64,000 nucleotides of DNA from Desulfuromonas acetexigens (GTDB lineage: Bacteria; Desulfobacterota; Desulfuromonadia; Desulfuromonadales; Trichloromonadaceae): contig NZ_FOJJ01000041.1 of the NCBI RefSeq assembly GCF_900111775.1, positions 103,679-167,678 on the forward strand. The letters run 5' to 3'. The translations under genes were made by a program, and so were the position numbers. The stretch's first letter is position 1; each line of letters begins with the position of its first letter. Shown in pieces: positions 1-8,013 of the stretch. The notes below the pieces were generated by a model. The model ran no database searches, was not told the DNA's origin, and saw only the letters and a program-made list of their open reading frames with translations.

Positions 1-612
1 GGCGACGATGAAGAGGGTCGTGGCCGGATCGAGGGACTTGAGGGTTTCCGCCAGATGGGTGGCATCGACGTTGGAAACGAAATGCACCCGCAAACCGGGT
101 TGGGCGTAGTGCTTGAGCGCTTCGCAGACCATCAGCGGCCCGAGATCGGAACCGCCGATACCGATATTGACCACGTCGGTGATCGGTTTTCCGGTAAAGC
201 CGAGCCAACTTCCGGAGCGTACCGCGTCACTGAACGTCCGCATTTTATCGAGCACCGCCCGGACCTTGGGCATGACGTCGACGCCGTCCACCGGTATCGG
301 CCGACAGCCGCGATGGCGCAAGGCAACATGCAGCACCGCGCGATCCTCGGTCGTATTGATGCGCTGGCCGCGGAACATCGCTTCGATGCGCGCCCCCAGG
401 CCAACCTGCCGGGCAAGATCGAAAAGCAGGGGGAGGGTCTCTTCGGTGATGCGGTTTTTTGAATAATCAAAAAGAAACTCGTCCCAGCGTAGGGAGAATT
501 TTTCGAAACGCCCGGGATCGGCGGCGAAAAGTTCGCGCATCGACAGCGCGGCAACCTCCCGGTGATGGGCCTTCAGGGCCTTCCAGGCGGGCAGCTCGGT
601 GAGGCGGATCAT
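1..612 (-). CDS. pgi: Glucose-6-phosphate isomerase, N-terminal part (runs off the window)
   Basis: The first 204 codons are present; the gene continues beyond position 1. The product interconverts glucose-6-phosphate and fructose-6-phosphate in cytoplasmic glycolysis and gluconeogenesis. Translating the minus strand from the ATG at 612 gives [17 protein letters not shown], then a segment [14 protein letters not shown], which is the sugar-phosphate-binding signature of phosphoglucose isomerases, followed by [12 protein letters not shown]. The start overlaps the stop of the small upstream gene by four bases (ATGA), so the two are probably translationally coupled. Family assignment is firm; the C-terminal catalytic part cannot be seen. 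Confidence 0.93.
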   Translation of the reverse strand, partial: MIRLTELPAWKALKAHHREVAALSMRELFAADPGRFEKFSLRWDEFLFDYSKNRITEETLPLLFDLARQVGLGARIEAMFRGQRINTTEDRAVLHVALRHRGCRPIPVDGVDVMPKVRAVLDKMRTFSDAVRSGSWLGFTGKPITDVVNIGIGGSDLGPLMVCEALKHYAQPGLRVHFVSNVDATHLAETLKSLDPATTLFIVA

Positions 613-788
613 TTGCAGTCCTCGCGCCAGAGGCAGCCGAGCTCGCCGCAACGCTCGATCTGCTCGGTACCGAAGCACTGGGGATTGCCTTCCGCCGCCT
701 GAATCGCCCGAATCAATTCGACCTTTTTCAGTTTGCCGGGCTTGACTCCACGGTCCTTGGCGACTTCCTTGATCTGTTCCATATTCAT
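609..788 (-). CDS. Small SAP/Rho-N-like protein with Cys-rich tail
   Basis: A 59-residue protein. Residues 1-35 ([20 protein letters not shown]) resemble the SAP or Rho-N helix-extension-helix fold that binds nucleic acid. The tail holds four cysteines ([22 protein letters not shown], here split as [10 protein letters not shown] and [11 protein letters not shown]), which could bind a metal. The ATG at 788 is chosen because AGGAGG lies 7-8 bases upstream; a longer reading to 908 has no such site. The gene overlaps the pgi start by four bases. Similar short SAP-like proteins occur in Deltaproteobacteria; the function is unknown. Confidence 0.75.
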   Translation of the reverse strand: MNMEQIKEVAKDRGVKPGKLKKVELIRAIQAAEGNPQCFGTEQIERCGELGCLWREDCK

Positions 789-971
789 GAGAGATCCTCC
801 TGGTTGAGTATTGGGATAGATGCTTAAAATAGCACCCACCCCGGCTTTTGCAACCGGAATTCCCCTGCTACGGAACGTCCCCCGCCGCCACCGACGACCC
901 TTTTGCACCGCTTAACTTCCAACACAAACCACAACTGCCTGAAACCATTTGACCGCACGCTCGTGCTTTTT

Positions 972-990
972 GAAAAGGATTATCATTTTC
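972..990. promoter_or_regulatory. Fur box upstream of feo operon
   Basis: The 19-mer GAAAAGGATTATCATTTTC matches the classical Fur consensus at 15 of 19 positions by my count. It lies immediately upstream of the -35 hexamer of the feo promoter, so iron-loaded Fur would be expected to repress the operon. Confidence 0.75.
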
Positions 991-993
991 TCG

Positions 994-1023
994 TTGACAG
1001 CGGGGGTCGACTTCCCCTATAAA
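994..1023 (+). promoter_or_regulatory. Sigma-70 promoter of the feo operon
   Basis: TTGACA at 994-999 and TATAAA at 1018-1023 are separated by 18 bases. The promoter is flanked by the Fur box at 972-990 and a second palindrome at 1025-1039, and leads into feoA at 1076. Confidence 0.7.
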
Positions 1024-1024
1024 C

Positions 1025-1044
1025 TGAAAACCGTTTTCAATATC
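1025..1044. promoter_or_regulatory. Second Fur-like operator
   Basis: TGAAAACCGTTTTCA (1025-1039) is a perfect 7-1-7 inverted repeat in the 7-1-7 geometry used by Fur. Extended to 1044 it matches the Fur 19-mer at about 12 positions. It sits at the expected transcription start, a position where binding would block RNA polymerase. Confidence 0.5.
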
Positions 1045-1075
1045 AATTCAACCACCGACCCAAGGAGCCGATATC

Positions 1076-1345
1076 ATGATGCCCCTCGCCCTTTTGAGCC
1101 CCGGAGAATCCGGTGAAATCGTCAGCGTTAATGTCCCTCTGGAAAAGCGATCCGGCTGCTGCGGCCAATGTAACGGCGAACGTCACCACAAGGCACAGCG
1201 CGGTGAAGAGATGGGCCTGCGCGCGGGCAAAGTGGTGGAGATGCTCCACAACGGCGCCGGTCCCCTGCTGCTGCGTATCGATGATGCGCGTATCGCCCTC
1301 AGCCGCGGCATGGCCATGAAAATTTCCGTCAGGAGGATCCAATGA
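1076..1345 (+). CDS. feoA: FeoA-domain protein with CCxxC insertion
   Basis: An 89-residue FeoA-like SH3-fold protein; FeoA assists FeoB in ferrous iron import. The N-terminus PGESGEIVSVN and the C-terminal RIDDARIALSRGMAMKISVRR fit the family, but between them lies SGCCGQCNGERHHKAQRG, with three cysteines and two histidines not found in the canonical FeoA downstream. This could bind iron or an Fe-S cluster (inference). An AAGGAG Shine-Dalgarno precedes the ATG pair at 1076/1079. The stop overlaps the next feoA start (ATGA), and the Fur-box promoter lies directly upstream. Confidence 0.85.
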   Translation: MMPLALLSPGESGEIVSVNVPLEKRSGCCGQCNGERHHKAQRGEEMGLRAGKVVEMLHNGAGPLLLRIDDARIALSRGMAMKISVRRIQ

Positions 1346-1569
1346 ATCTCGCCAAGCTCAAACCCGGCCAGTCGGCCCAGATTACCGCTATCGGCAACCT
1401 CGGCCCCATTCGTCGGCGGCTCATGGATATGGGCGTCATCGTCGGAGAAACGGTCAAAGTGGTGAAGGTCGCGCCCCTGGGCGACCCCATCGAAGTGACG
1501 GTGAAAAGTTATCAACTCTCCCTGCGCAAGCAGGAAGCTGAAGCGATTGCGGTGGAGGTGAAGTCATGA
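1342..1569 (+). CDS. feoA: FeoA, ferrous iron transport accessory protein
   Basis: A 75-residue canonical FeoA: LKPGQSAQITAIG, RRRLMDMGVIVGETVKVVKV, LGDPIEVTVKSYQLSLRKQEA. It is a cytoplasmic SH3-like protein that works with FeoB. It overlaps the preceding feoA-like gene and the following feoB by four bases each, so the three are co-translated. Two adjacent feoA genes before feoB is a recurrent arrangement in anaerobes. Confidence 0.93.
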   Translation: MNLAKLKPGQSAQITAIGNLGPIRRRLMDMGVIVGETVKVVKVAPLGDPIEVTVKSYQLSLRKQEAEAIAVEVKS

Positions 1570-3773
1570 GTTATCAGGGAACGGCGGTACCGAGCCAAAC
1601 CGCCCAGAAAGTCATCACCGTCGCCGTCGCCGGCAACCCCAATGCCGGCAAATCGACCCTGATCAACGCCATCGCCGGCAGCCGCCTGCACGTCGGCAAC
1701 TGGCCGGGGGTAACGGTGGAGAAGAAGGAAGCCCGTTTCGAGTTCGCGGGCCGCGGCATCCGTCTGATCGACCTGCCGGGCACCTATTCCCTCTCCCCCT
1801 ACACCCAGGAGGAGATCATCGCCCGCGACTATCTACTGCGGGAAAAACCCGATCTGATCATCAACGTGGTCGACGCCACCAACCTGGAGCGCAATCTCTA
1901 CCTGACTGTGCAACTGCTGGAGTTGGAAATCCCCACAGTGATGGCTCTCAACATCTTCGACGAAGCCCAGGCCAAGGGTTTCAAGATCGATGTCGACGGC
2001 ATCGCCGAGATGCTCGGCATCACCGTCATCCCCACCGCCGCCGTCAAAAACCAGGGACTGCAAGAACTGCTGGCGGCGGTTCTGGCCACCGCCGAGCGTC
2101 AGGAAAACCGCCGGCCCCGTCAACTCAGCTATGGCGAAGATATCGACCGGGCCATCGCTGAAATCGGTCAAAACCTGACGGACAAACACCCGCAGCTGGC
2201 CGAGCGTTATCCCCTGCGCTGGCTGGCCTGCAAGCTGCTGGAAGCAGACCCCGAGGTGACCAAGGAGGCCAATCTCGTCCCCGGTGAGGTTGCCGGCGAA
2301 GCAGTGGATCACCTGCGTCGGGCCCACGGCGAGGACATCGAATCGCTGATGGCCGACGCCCGCTACGGGCTGGCCAACGGCCTGACCCGGGAAGTGCTGC
2401 AACGGCCGGAGATCCGCAAGGAGGAGTTGACCGAGAAGATCGACCGCATCGTTCTCAATCGTTTCTTGGGCATTCCCATCTTCCTGGCGGCCATGTGGCT
2501 GATGTTCAAACTCACCTTTGACCTCTCCGCCCCTTTCGGCGACTGGCTCGACGGCATGATCGCCGGCCCCTTCATGCGCTGGATGGCGGCCGGATTGGGA
2601 GCGGTCGGCGCGCCGGACTGGACGGTGTCGCTGGCGGTGGACGGGGTTATGGCGGGGGTCGGCTTCGTCCTGGTCTTCGTGCCGGTGATCTTCGCCATGA
2701 TGTTCTTCATCACCTTCCTCGAAGGGAGCGGCTACATGGCCCGCGCCGCCTTCGTCATGGACCGGGCGATGCACGCCATCGGCCTGCACGGCAAGTCCTT
2801 CATCCCCATGCTCCTGGGCTTCGGCTGCAACGTCCCCGGCATCTACGCCACCCGCACCCTGGAAAATCCCCGGGACAAGGCGCTCACCGCCCTGCTCGTC
2901 CCGCTCATGTCCTGCGGCGCCCGACTGCCGGTCTACGTCCTCTTCGCCGGGGTCTTCTTCGGCGCGGCGGCCGGCACGGTAATCTGGTCTCTGTACCTGC
3001 TCGGCATCGCCCTGGCGATTGTCATGGGGATGATCTTCAAGCGCACCCTCTTTCGTGGGGAAACGCCGATGTTCATCATGGAACTCCCCCCTTACCGGTT
3101 GCCTTCCTTCCGCAGCCTCTGCCTGCACACCTGGGAGAAGGGGAAACACTTCCTGATCAAAGCGGGAACCTATATCCTGGCCGTCTCGGTCTTCGTCTGG
3201 TTCGCCCTCAACCTCCCCTGGGGGGTGGAGAGCAAACGCGATTCCTACCTCGGCCAGGCCGGTGCCGCCATCGCCCCGGTTTTCGAACCTCTCGGCTTCG
3301 GCACCTGGGAGGCAGCCTCGTCGCTCCTCACCGGCGTCGTCGCCAAGGAAATCGTGGTCGGCACCATGGGCGAGATCTACGCCCCCGGGGCACTGGAAGA
3401 AAGCACGAATGAAACCGTCCCGACCCTGGGCGAGGACCTGCGCGAGATCGTCGTCTCCTTCGGCGGCGCCCTCAAGGAGGCAGGAAGCAATGTCGTCTCG
3501 ACCTTCGGCGTTTCCAGCCTCGCGATTGAGGAAGAGGCCAGCGACTCGCCCCTCAAGGAAGCGGTGCGCGGCTCTTTCACCCCTCTCTCGGCCTACGCCT
3601 TCATGGCTTTCGTCCTGCTCTACATGCCCTGCGTGGTCGTGGCCATCGCCATGCGCCAAGAGTTCGGCACCTGGAAATGGTTCGGCATCGCCTTCGCCTA
3701 CCAGACCGCCCTGGCCTGGAGCGTCGCCCTGATCATCTACCAGGGGGGCCGTTTCCTCGGCCTGGGAGGCTGA
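1566..3773 (+). CDS. feoB: FeoB, ferrous iron permease with GTPase domain
   Basis: A 735-residue inner-membrane Fe(II) importer of normal length. The N-terminal G domain has the P-loop GNPNAGKST at residues 23-31, the G3 motif DLPG near 69, and NIFD in the G4 position. A guanine-dissociation-inhibitor-like helical region follows, then hydrophobic Gate and core segments from about residue 300, including GSGYMARAAFVMD and GCNVPGIYATRTLENPRD, both typical of FeoB. The ATG at 1566 overlaps the feoA stop. It is the core gene of the Fur-regulated operon. Confidence 0.97.
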   Translation: MSYQGTAVPSQTAQKVITVAVAGNPNAGKSTLINAIAGSRLHVGNWPGVTVEKKEARFEFAGRGIRLIDLPGTYSLSPYTQEEIIARDYLLREKPDLIINVVDATNLERNLYLTVQLLELEIPTVMALNIFDEAQAKGFKIDVDGIAEMLGITVIPTAAVKNQGLQELLAAVLATAERQENRRPRQLSYGEDIDRAIAEIGQNLTDKHPQLAERYPLRWLACKLLEADPEVTKEANLVPGEVAGEAVDHLRRAHGEDIESLMADARYGLANGLTREVLQRPEIRKEELTEKIDRIVLNRFLGIPIFLAAMWLMFKLTFDLSAPFGDWLDGMIAGPFMRWMAAGLGAVGAPDWTVSLAVDGVMAGVGFVLVFVPVIFAMMFFITFLEGSGYMARAAFVMDRAMHAIGLHGKSFIPMLLGFGCNVPGIYATRTLENPRDKALTALLVPLMSCGARLPVYVLFAGVFFGAAAGTVIWSLYLLGIALAIVMGMIFKRTLFRGETPMFIMELPPYRLPSFRSLCLHTWEKGKHFLIKAGTYILAVSVFVWFALNLPWGVESKRDSYLGQAGAAIAPVFEPLGFGTWEAASSLLTGVVAKEIVVGTMGEIYAPGALEESTNETVPTLGEDLREIVVSFGGALKEAGSNVVSTFGVSSLAIEEEASDSPLKEAVRGSFTPLSAYAFMAFVLLYMPCVVVAIAMRQEFGTWKWFGIAFAYQTALAWSVALIIYQGGRFLGLGG

Positions 3774-3774
3774 G

Positions 3775-3900
3775 ATGGGCTGGACGGATATTCTCTGGAT
3801 GACGGCGATCCTGAGCGGCGCGAGTTGGCTTCTCTACCGCTCGGTGATCACTAAAAAAGGGCACTGCCCGGGCTGCTCTCAGGACAGCGACCGCAAATAA
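3775..3900 (+). CDS. FeoB-associated Cys-rich membrane protein
   Basis: A 41-residue protein starting one base after the feoB stop: a single hydrophobic helix (ILWMTAILSGASWLLY) followed by a short tail with GHCPGCSQD. It matches the small FeoB-associated Cys-rich family (a CxxC after one membrane helix), thought to serve as a FeoB accessory or FeoC substitute in anaerobes. Position and architecture support the call; biochemical function is not established. Confidence 0.8.
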   Translation: MGWTDILWMTAILSGASWLLYRSVITKKGHCPGCSQDSDRK

Positions 3901-3942
3901 AAGACAATTAGATACAGTAACTTGAAAAGGAGATATTGAGCG

Positions 3943-5067
3943 ATGACCTTGCGTCACCTTTTGTTAACCGGCCTGATTATGTTCGTCGGCATCCTTCCGG
4001 CCTGGGCCGACGCTCCCGATGCGCGGGGCGAGATCGAAAACCTCAAACGCCGCATCGCCGCCCTGGAAGGGCGCGAGGCCGAAGCGGACCAACCCTTTAC
4101 CCTGGAAACTTTCGGCAAATATCTGCGCCTGCATGGCCTGCTGGAATTAGAGGGAATCTGGGAGAAACCGGAAGGAGGAGATGAAACGAGCGACCTGACT
4201 CTGGCCACCGCCCAGGTGCAGCTCGAAGTCGAGATCAACGAGAATATCGGCGGACACATGGTCTTTCTCTACGAGGAAGTCGAGGGTGAGGACGATACGG
4301 TCGAAATCGACGAGGCCCTCATTCACCTGACCCATCCTTTTGACGTTCTCGGCGGCCGGATCGGTATCTACGGCGGCAAGATGTACGTCCCCTTCGGCAT
4401 GTTCAACAGCCACTTCGTCTCCGATCCCCTGACGTTGGAGCTGGGGGAAACGAACGACACCGCCCTCTATCTCGACTATCTCTGGCGGGATCTGGTGGAA
4501 TTCAAAACCGGCTTTTTCAACGGCGAAGTTGACACCGTCGGCGACAACAACAGCATCGATTCCTTCGTCGCGGCCGTCGAGGTCACCCCCGCCGAGGGGT
4601 TGAGCTTCGGCGTATCGTATATCAGCGACCTGGCCGAGAGCGACGGCGAACTGGTCACGGATGAAAGCCTCTACCGTTCCAGCGTCGCCGGCGGCGCGGC
4701 CTATCTCTCCGCGAGCTACGGCATTTTCACCTTTGAGGCGGAATATCTCGCCGCCCTGGAGGATTTCGACCGGGATCTGGTCGCAGCCAATCTCGATCTC
4801 GGAGATGACGCCAGTGGCCTCAGCGGCCGGCGCCCCCGCACCTGGAACCTGGAGCTGGCGCTGACCCCGGCGGAAGGCTGGGAAGTGGCGGTGAAGGCGG
4901 AACAATCCCGGGATTTCATGGATGACGCCCGGCGGCACGGCATCGTCGTCGCCCACGGCCTTTTCCGCAACACCTCGCTGGCGCTGGAATACCTGCACAG
5001 CGACGGGAAGGGAGAAGAGAATGATCCCGTTCACACCACCACCGCACAGCTCGCCTTTTCGTTCTGA
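3943..5067 (+). CDS. LbtU-type outer-membrane porin
   Basis: A 374-residue exported protein. Residues 1-23 are a signal peptide ending in PAWADA. Residues 25-45 form a short coiled coil (IENLKRRIAALEG). The rest alternates in beta-strand fashion with acidic loops and ends in the barrel-type C-terminus QLAFSF. This layout matches the LbtU siderophore-porin family, named after the Legionella legiobactin receptor. An AAAGGAG site lies about 10 bases before the ATG. It follows the feo genes by 42 bases and ends at a strong terminator, so it probably belongs to the iron operon. The substrate is unknown. Confidence 0.75.
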   Translation: MTLRHLLLTGLIMFVGILPAWADAPDARGEIENLKRRIAALEGREAEADQPFTLETFGKYLRLHGLLELEGIWEKPEGGDETSDLTLATAQVQLEVEINENIGGHMVFLYEEVEGEDDTVEIDEALIHLTHPFDVLGGRIGIYGGKMYVPFGMFNSHFVSDPLTLELGETNDTALYLDYLWRDLVEFKTGFFNGEVDTVGDNNSIDSFVAAVEVTPAEGLSFGVSYISDLAESDGELVTDESLYRSSVAGGAAYLSASYGIFTFEAEYLAALEDFDRDLVAANLDLGDDASGLSGRRPRTWNLELALTPAEGWEVAVKAEQSRDFMDDARRHGIVVAHGLFRNTSLALEYLHSDGKGEENDPVHTTTAQLAFSF

Positions 5068-5072
5068 GCCAG

Positions 5073-5105
5073 AAAAAAAGCCGGGGTAGCCACCCCGGCT
5101 TTTTT
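5073..5105 (+). terminator. Intrinsic terminator after the feo/LbtU operon
   Basis: A GC-rich stem AAGCCGGGGT/CACCCCGGCTT with a 3-base loop (AGC), preceded by an A-run and followed by a T-run. It can act in both directions, so it also ends the minus-strand gene at 5130. Confidence 0.9.
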
Positions 5106-5129
5106 ACGTTTGTATTGTTGAATGCTCGA

Positions 5130-5333
5130 CTACTGCCCCTGCCCACGAGGACGGCGCCGCCGCTCCGGCCCCTGATAGGAAGGGGAAAAATGGGTGCGTA
5201 CCTGATCCTCCGCAGCGTCGACCCAACCCGAGGAACGGCGGAAGTGGGTGATCTCCCCGGACGCGATCATCTTGCCGAGCAGATCGACGGGAACCTTGCG
5301 GAAAGTACCATCCTCGAAACGCACCAGAATCAT
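5130..5333 (-). CDS. Small GSU3473-like protein ending in GPERRR
   Basis: A 67-residue soluble protein. The N-terminus MILVRFEDGTFRKVP and the motif EITHFRRSSGWV look like the Geobacter family typified by GSU3473, recalled rather than searched. The tail SYQGPERRRRPRG carries the YxGPERR element seen on many Geobacter proteins. The ATG at 5333 is preferred over TTG at 5339 because AGGAGG lies six bases upstream of it. It shares a bidirectional terminator with the LbtU-type gene. The function is unknown. Confidence 0.7.
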   Translation of the reverse strand: MILVRFEDGTFRKVPVDLLGKMIASGEITHFRRSSGWVDAAEDQVRTHFSPSYQGPERRRRPRGQGQ

Positions 5334-5496
5334 CCCCAACCTCCTATCGGATTTTTTTGGTCTCTTGAATTCTAGTCAACAAGCCCTTAAGCCGCAAGGG
5401 GGACGTCGAATTTCTTCTCAAGATGGACCACTCGGAGAAGAAGCGCTATGCTTTCGGAAGGTTCCACGATCACGACAGCCCGCCGGGAGAAACCGC

Positions 5497-6564
5497 ATGC
5501 GCAAAAAAGTCCTCCGTACACACCACAAAAAGATCGGCGCCTCGCCCGGAACCCTGGTGCACGTCGGTGAACGCAAGGTCGAAACGGTAAAAATTTCCGT
5601 CTTCGAATACGACGCCGAGCACCTGACGGAAAAAACCCCGCGCCGGGTGGAGGACTGCGCCTCCTGCCCCGTCGGCCCACGGGTCTGCTGGGTCGATATC
5701 GCCGGCATCCATCAGGTGGACATTCTGGAAAAATGCGGCGGGATCTTCGGTTTGCACCCGCTGGTTCTGGAAGATATCCTCAATACCGGCCATCGCCCCA
5801 AGTTCGAGGAGCACGACGACTTTCTCTTTCTGGTCCTGAAGATGCTCTCCCTCCCCGAAACCGGGACGGAAATCCGCGTCGAGCAGATCAGCCTGATTGT
5901 CGGGCGCAACCACCTCGTGACTTTTCAGGAGCAGGAGGGGGACCTCTTCAATGGGGTGCGCGAACGCCTGCGCGGCAACCGGGGAAAGATCCGCAAGCGC
6001 GGCGCCGACTACCTGGCCTACGCCCTGATCGACGCCGTCGTCGACGGCCACTTTCTCATTCTGGAGAAGTTCGGCGACGAAATCGAACGACTCGAAGACG
6101 AGCTCCTCGGCAACCCCTCGCCGGAAACCCTCCAGCGCATCCACCAGCTCAAGCGCGAGATGATTTTGCTGCGCAAGTCGGTCTGGCCCCTGCGCGAACT
6201 CATCGGCGGCTTGCAACGCTGCGAATCCCCCCTCATCGCCGAGGGGACCGGCATCTTCCTGCGGGACGTCTACGATCACACCATCCAGATCATCGACACC
6301 GTGGAAACCTTCCGCGACATGCTCGCGGGGATGCTCGACCTGTACCTGTCGAGCGTCAGCAATCGCATGAATGAAATCATGAAGGTGCTCACCGTCATCG
6401 CCACCATCTTCATCCCCCTCACCTTTCTCGCCGGGGTCTACGGCATGAACTTCGAGTACCTGCCCGAATTGCGCTGGCGCTGGGGCTACGCCACCTTCTG
6501 GGTTTTGAGCATCCTCTGCGCACTGGGGATGCTGAAGTTTTTCCGGGGAAAGAAGTGGCTGTGA
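5497..6564 (+). CDS. corA: CorA-family magnesium/cobalt transporter
   Basis: A 355-residue CorA channel. It has a long cytoplasmic N-domain (DIAGIHQVDILEK, HPLVLEDILNTGHRPKFEEH), a helical stalk, and two C-terminal membrane helices separated by the signature YGMNFEYLPE and a basic end KFFRGKKWL. The reading frame is open back to 5248, but the ATG at 5497 has a GGGAGA site upstream and matches the usual N-terminus and length. It stands alone, convergent with the neighbouring small gene. Confidence 0.93.
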   Translation: MRKKVLRTHHKKIGASPGTLVHVGERKVETVKISVFEYDAEHLTEKTPRRVEDCASCPVGPRVCWVDIAGIHQVDILEKCGGIFGLHPLVLEDILNTGHRPKFEEHDDFLFLVLKMLSLPETGTEIRVEQISLIVGRNHLVTFQEQEGDLFNGVRERLRGNRGKIRKRGADYLAYALIDAVVDGHFLILEKFGDEIERLEDELLGNPSPETLQRIHQLKREMILLRKSVWPLRELIGGLQRCESPLIAEGTGIFLRDVYDHTIQIIDTVETFRDMLAGMLDLYLSSVSNRMNEIMKVLTVIATIFIPLTFLAGVYGMNFEYLPELRWRWGYATFWVLSILCALGMLKFFRGKKWL

Positions 6565-6595
6565 GGATGAGAAACCCTTGCGGATCCCCCGTGGA

Positions 6596-6624
6596 TTGAC
6601 TTATGGCAAAGATTGCCATAATCT
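6596..6624 (+). promoter_or_regulatory. parDE promoter with palindromic operator
   Basis: TTGACT at 6596-6601 is followed by the perfect inverted repeat TATGGCAA-AGA-TTGCCATA (6602-6620), which overlaps a weak -10 (CATAAT or TAATCT). A palindrome between the -35 and -10 of a toxin-antitoxin operon is the expected binding site for the ribbon-helix-helix antitoxin, giving autorepression. Confidence 0.65.
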
Positions 6625-6661
6625 TCTCTTCATATCCCCCATTTCACCCAAGGAGCGACTC

Positions 6662-6895
6662 ATGGCAACGATGAACATTTCCCTTCCCGATCAGATGAAG
6701 GAGTGGATCGAGGAATGCGTCCAATCGGGACGCTACGCCAATGCCTCCGATTACGTCCGCGACCTCATCCGACGGGACCACATAAAACTGGCGGAGTTGC
6801 GGCAGGCGTTGATCGAAGGGGAAAATTCCGGGCCGTCCACGGCGCTGGATGTCGACGCCTTCATCGCGGCGAAAAAAACCGGCCTCAGGCTATGA
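6662..6895 (+). CDS. parD: ParD-type antitoxin (ribbon-helix-helix)
   Basis: A 77-residue protein. The N-terminus MATMNISLPDQMKEWIEE and SDYVRDLIRRDH are typical of the ParD/CopG-like dimeric DNA-binding fold. The C-terminal tail (VDAFIAAKKTGLRL) would wrap the toxin. The ATG at 6662 has an AAGGAG site. The stop overlaps the toxin start (ATGA). It should neutralise ParE and repress the operon through the palindrome at 6602-6620. Confidence 0.88.
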   Translation: MATMNISLPDQMKEWIEECVQSGRYANASDYVRDLIRRDHIKLAELRQALIEGENSGPSTALDVDAFIAAKKTGLRL

Positions 6896-7182
6896 ACAGA
6901 CTGGTTCTCTCGCCCCGGGCCAAAGCCGATCTGGGGGAGATCTGGGACTATACTTCGAATCGCTGGGGCGTCGATCAGGCGGAAAAGTATCTGCGCGAAC
7001 TCTGGCGCGAACTGGAAAGACTGGCCAAAAATCCGGCGGCGGCCGTGGATATCGGGGACGTGCGAGCCGGATACCGCAAATTCCGGATCGGTTCCCATGT
7101 CGCCTTCTTCAGGACAACCGCCACCGGCATTGATGTCGTCCGCATCCTGCACCAAAGAATGGATTTCGAGCGGCATCTTTGA
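6892..7182 (+). CDS. parE: ParE-type toxin
   Basis: A 96-residue RelE/ParE-superfamily toxin: LVLSPRAKADLGEIWDYT, AGYRKFRIGSHVAFFR, VRILHQRMDFERHL. This is the conserved ParE pattern of an N-terminal helical hairpin, a YR-rich strand and a C-terminal VxRILHxRMD motif. ParE toxins poison DNA gyrase. It overlaps the antitoxin by four bases. The module appears intact. Confidence 0.9.
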   Translation: MNRLVLSPRAKADLGEIWDYTSNRWGVDQAEKYLRELWRELERLAKNPAAAVDIGDVRAGYRKFRIGSHVAFFRTTATGIDVVRILHQRMDFERHL

Positions 7183-7335
7183 TGGCATCGAATATCTGGA
7201 TCACCAAGCTCCGACAACTCCGCTTGGCGACAGGAAGAAACCGGACCACCCCTTGCCGAGCGGCTCTTTCCATGTAAGCTTGATCTAAGAGTCCCGCAAG
7301 TTTCCGACTTCTCAAATGTGCAAGAGGTGACGGCC

Positions 7336-7971
7336 ATGACGACACACAAAATCTATCTGAATCCGACCCCGGTACGCATCTGGCATTGGCTCCACGCTTT
7401 GGGCATCGTAACCCTGATTCTGAGCGGGTTGCAGATCCGCTTTCCCGAGTACGTCAACCTCTTCGGCACCTACAAGTCGGCGATTCGCCTGCACAATACT
7501 GCCGGCATCGTGGTCGCCCTCTCCTTCGTCCTCTGGTTCGGCTACTACGCCCTGATCGCCGGTTCCCTGGCCAAGCTCTACATCCCCGGCAAGCATGACA
7601 TCCAGCGCGGCCTCTGGCTGCAGGGGGTTTACTACTTCTTCAACTTCTTCCGCGGCCGCCCCAACCCCCATCACGCCACGCCGGAAAACAAATTCAACGC
7701 CTTGCAAAAATCGGCCTACATGGTCATCATGCTGATGCTCGTCCCGCTGGTGACCCTCACCGGGCTGGCGCTCCTCTATATCGCCCCAGCCTGGAGCTTG
7801 GTGAACATGGTCGGCGGCCTGAAGATTCTGGTCAATCTGCACTTCCTTTGCGCCTGCGCCCTGTGCGCCTTCGTCTTCACCCATGTCTATCTGGCCACCC
7901 TGGGCGTCACTCCCTGGGCGCATTTCAAGCCGATGTGGGACGGCTGGGAAGAGATCGAGGAGAAACACTAA
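7336..7971 (+). CDS. Membrane cytochrome b subunit, copy 1
   Basis: A 211-residue integral-membrane cytochrome b561-type protein with about four hydrophobic helices. Candidate haem b ligands are in WHWLHALG (helix 1), RLHNTAGI (helix 2), NLHFLCAC and FTHVYLATLG (last helix). The family includes cytochrome b subunits of formate dehydrogenase, Ni-Fe hydrogenase and thiosulfate reductase, which pass electrons between a periplasmic partner and quinone. The ATG at 7336 follows an AGAGGTGA site. No catalytic subunit lies alongside; only a paralogue follows. Confidence 0.78.
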   Translation: MTTHKIYLNPTPVRIWHWLHALGIVTLILSGLQIRFPEYVNLFGTYKSAIRLHNTAGIVVALSFVLWFGYYALIAGSLAKLYIPGKHDIQRGLWLQGVYYFFNFFRGRPNPHHATPENKFNALQKSAYMVIMLMLVPLVTLTGLALLYIAPAWSLVNMVGGLKILVNLHFLCACALCAFVFTHVYLATLGVTPWAHFKPMWDGWEEIEEKH

Positions 7972-8013
7972 CCGTGTAACCTACCGGCCCCGGGCCGGTC
8001 CGAGGATCGCCCC

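Noticed and set aside
1833..3659. Long 608-codon open frame on the minus strand
   Set aside because: It is the antisense shadow of feoB; the protein is His/Asp/Gln-rich without any fold, while the plus strand has clear FeoB motifs.
5248..5496. 83-codon N-terminal extension of CorA
   Set aside because: Open by chance; it overlaps the small minus-strand gene, lacks a ribosome-binding site and exceeds the family N-terminus.
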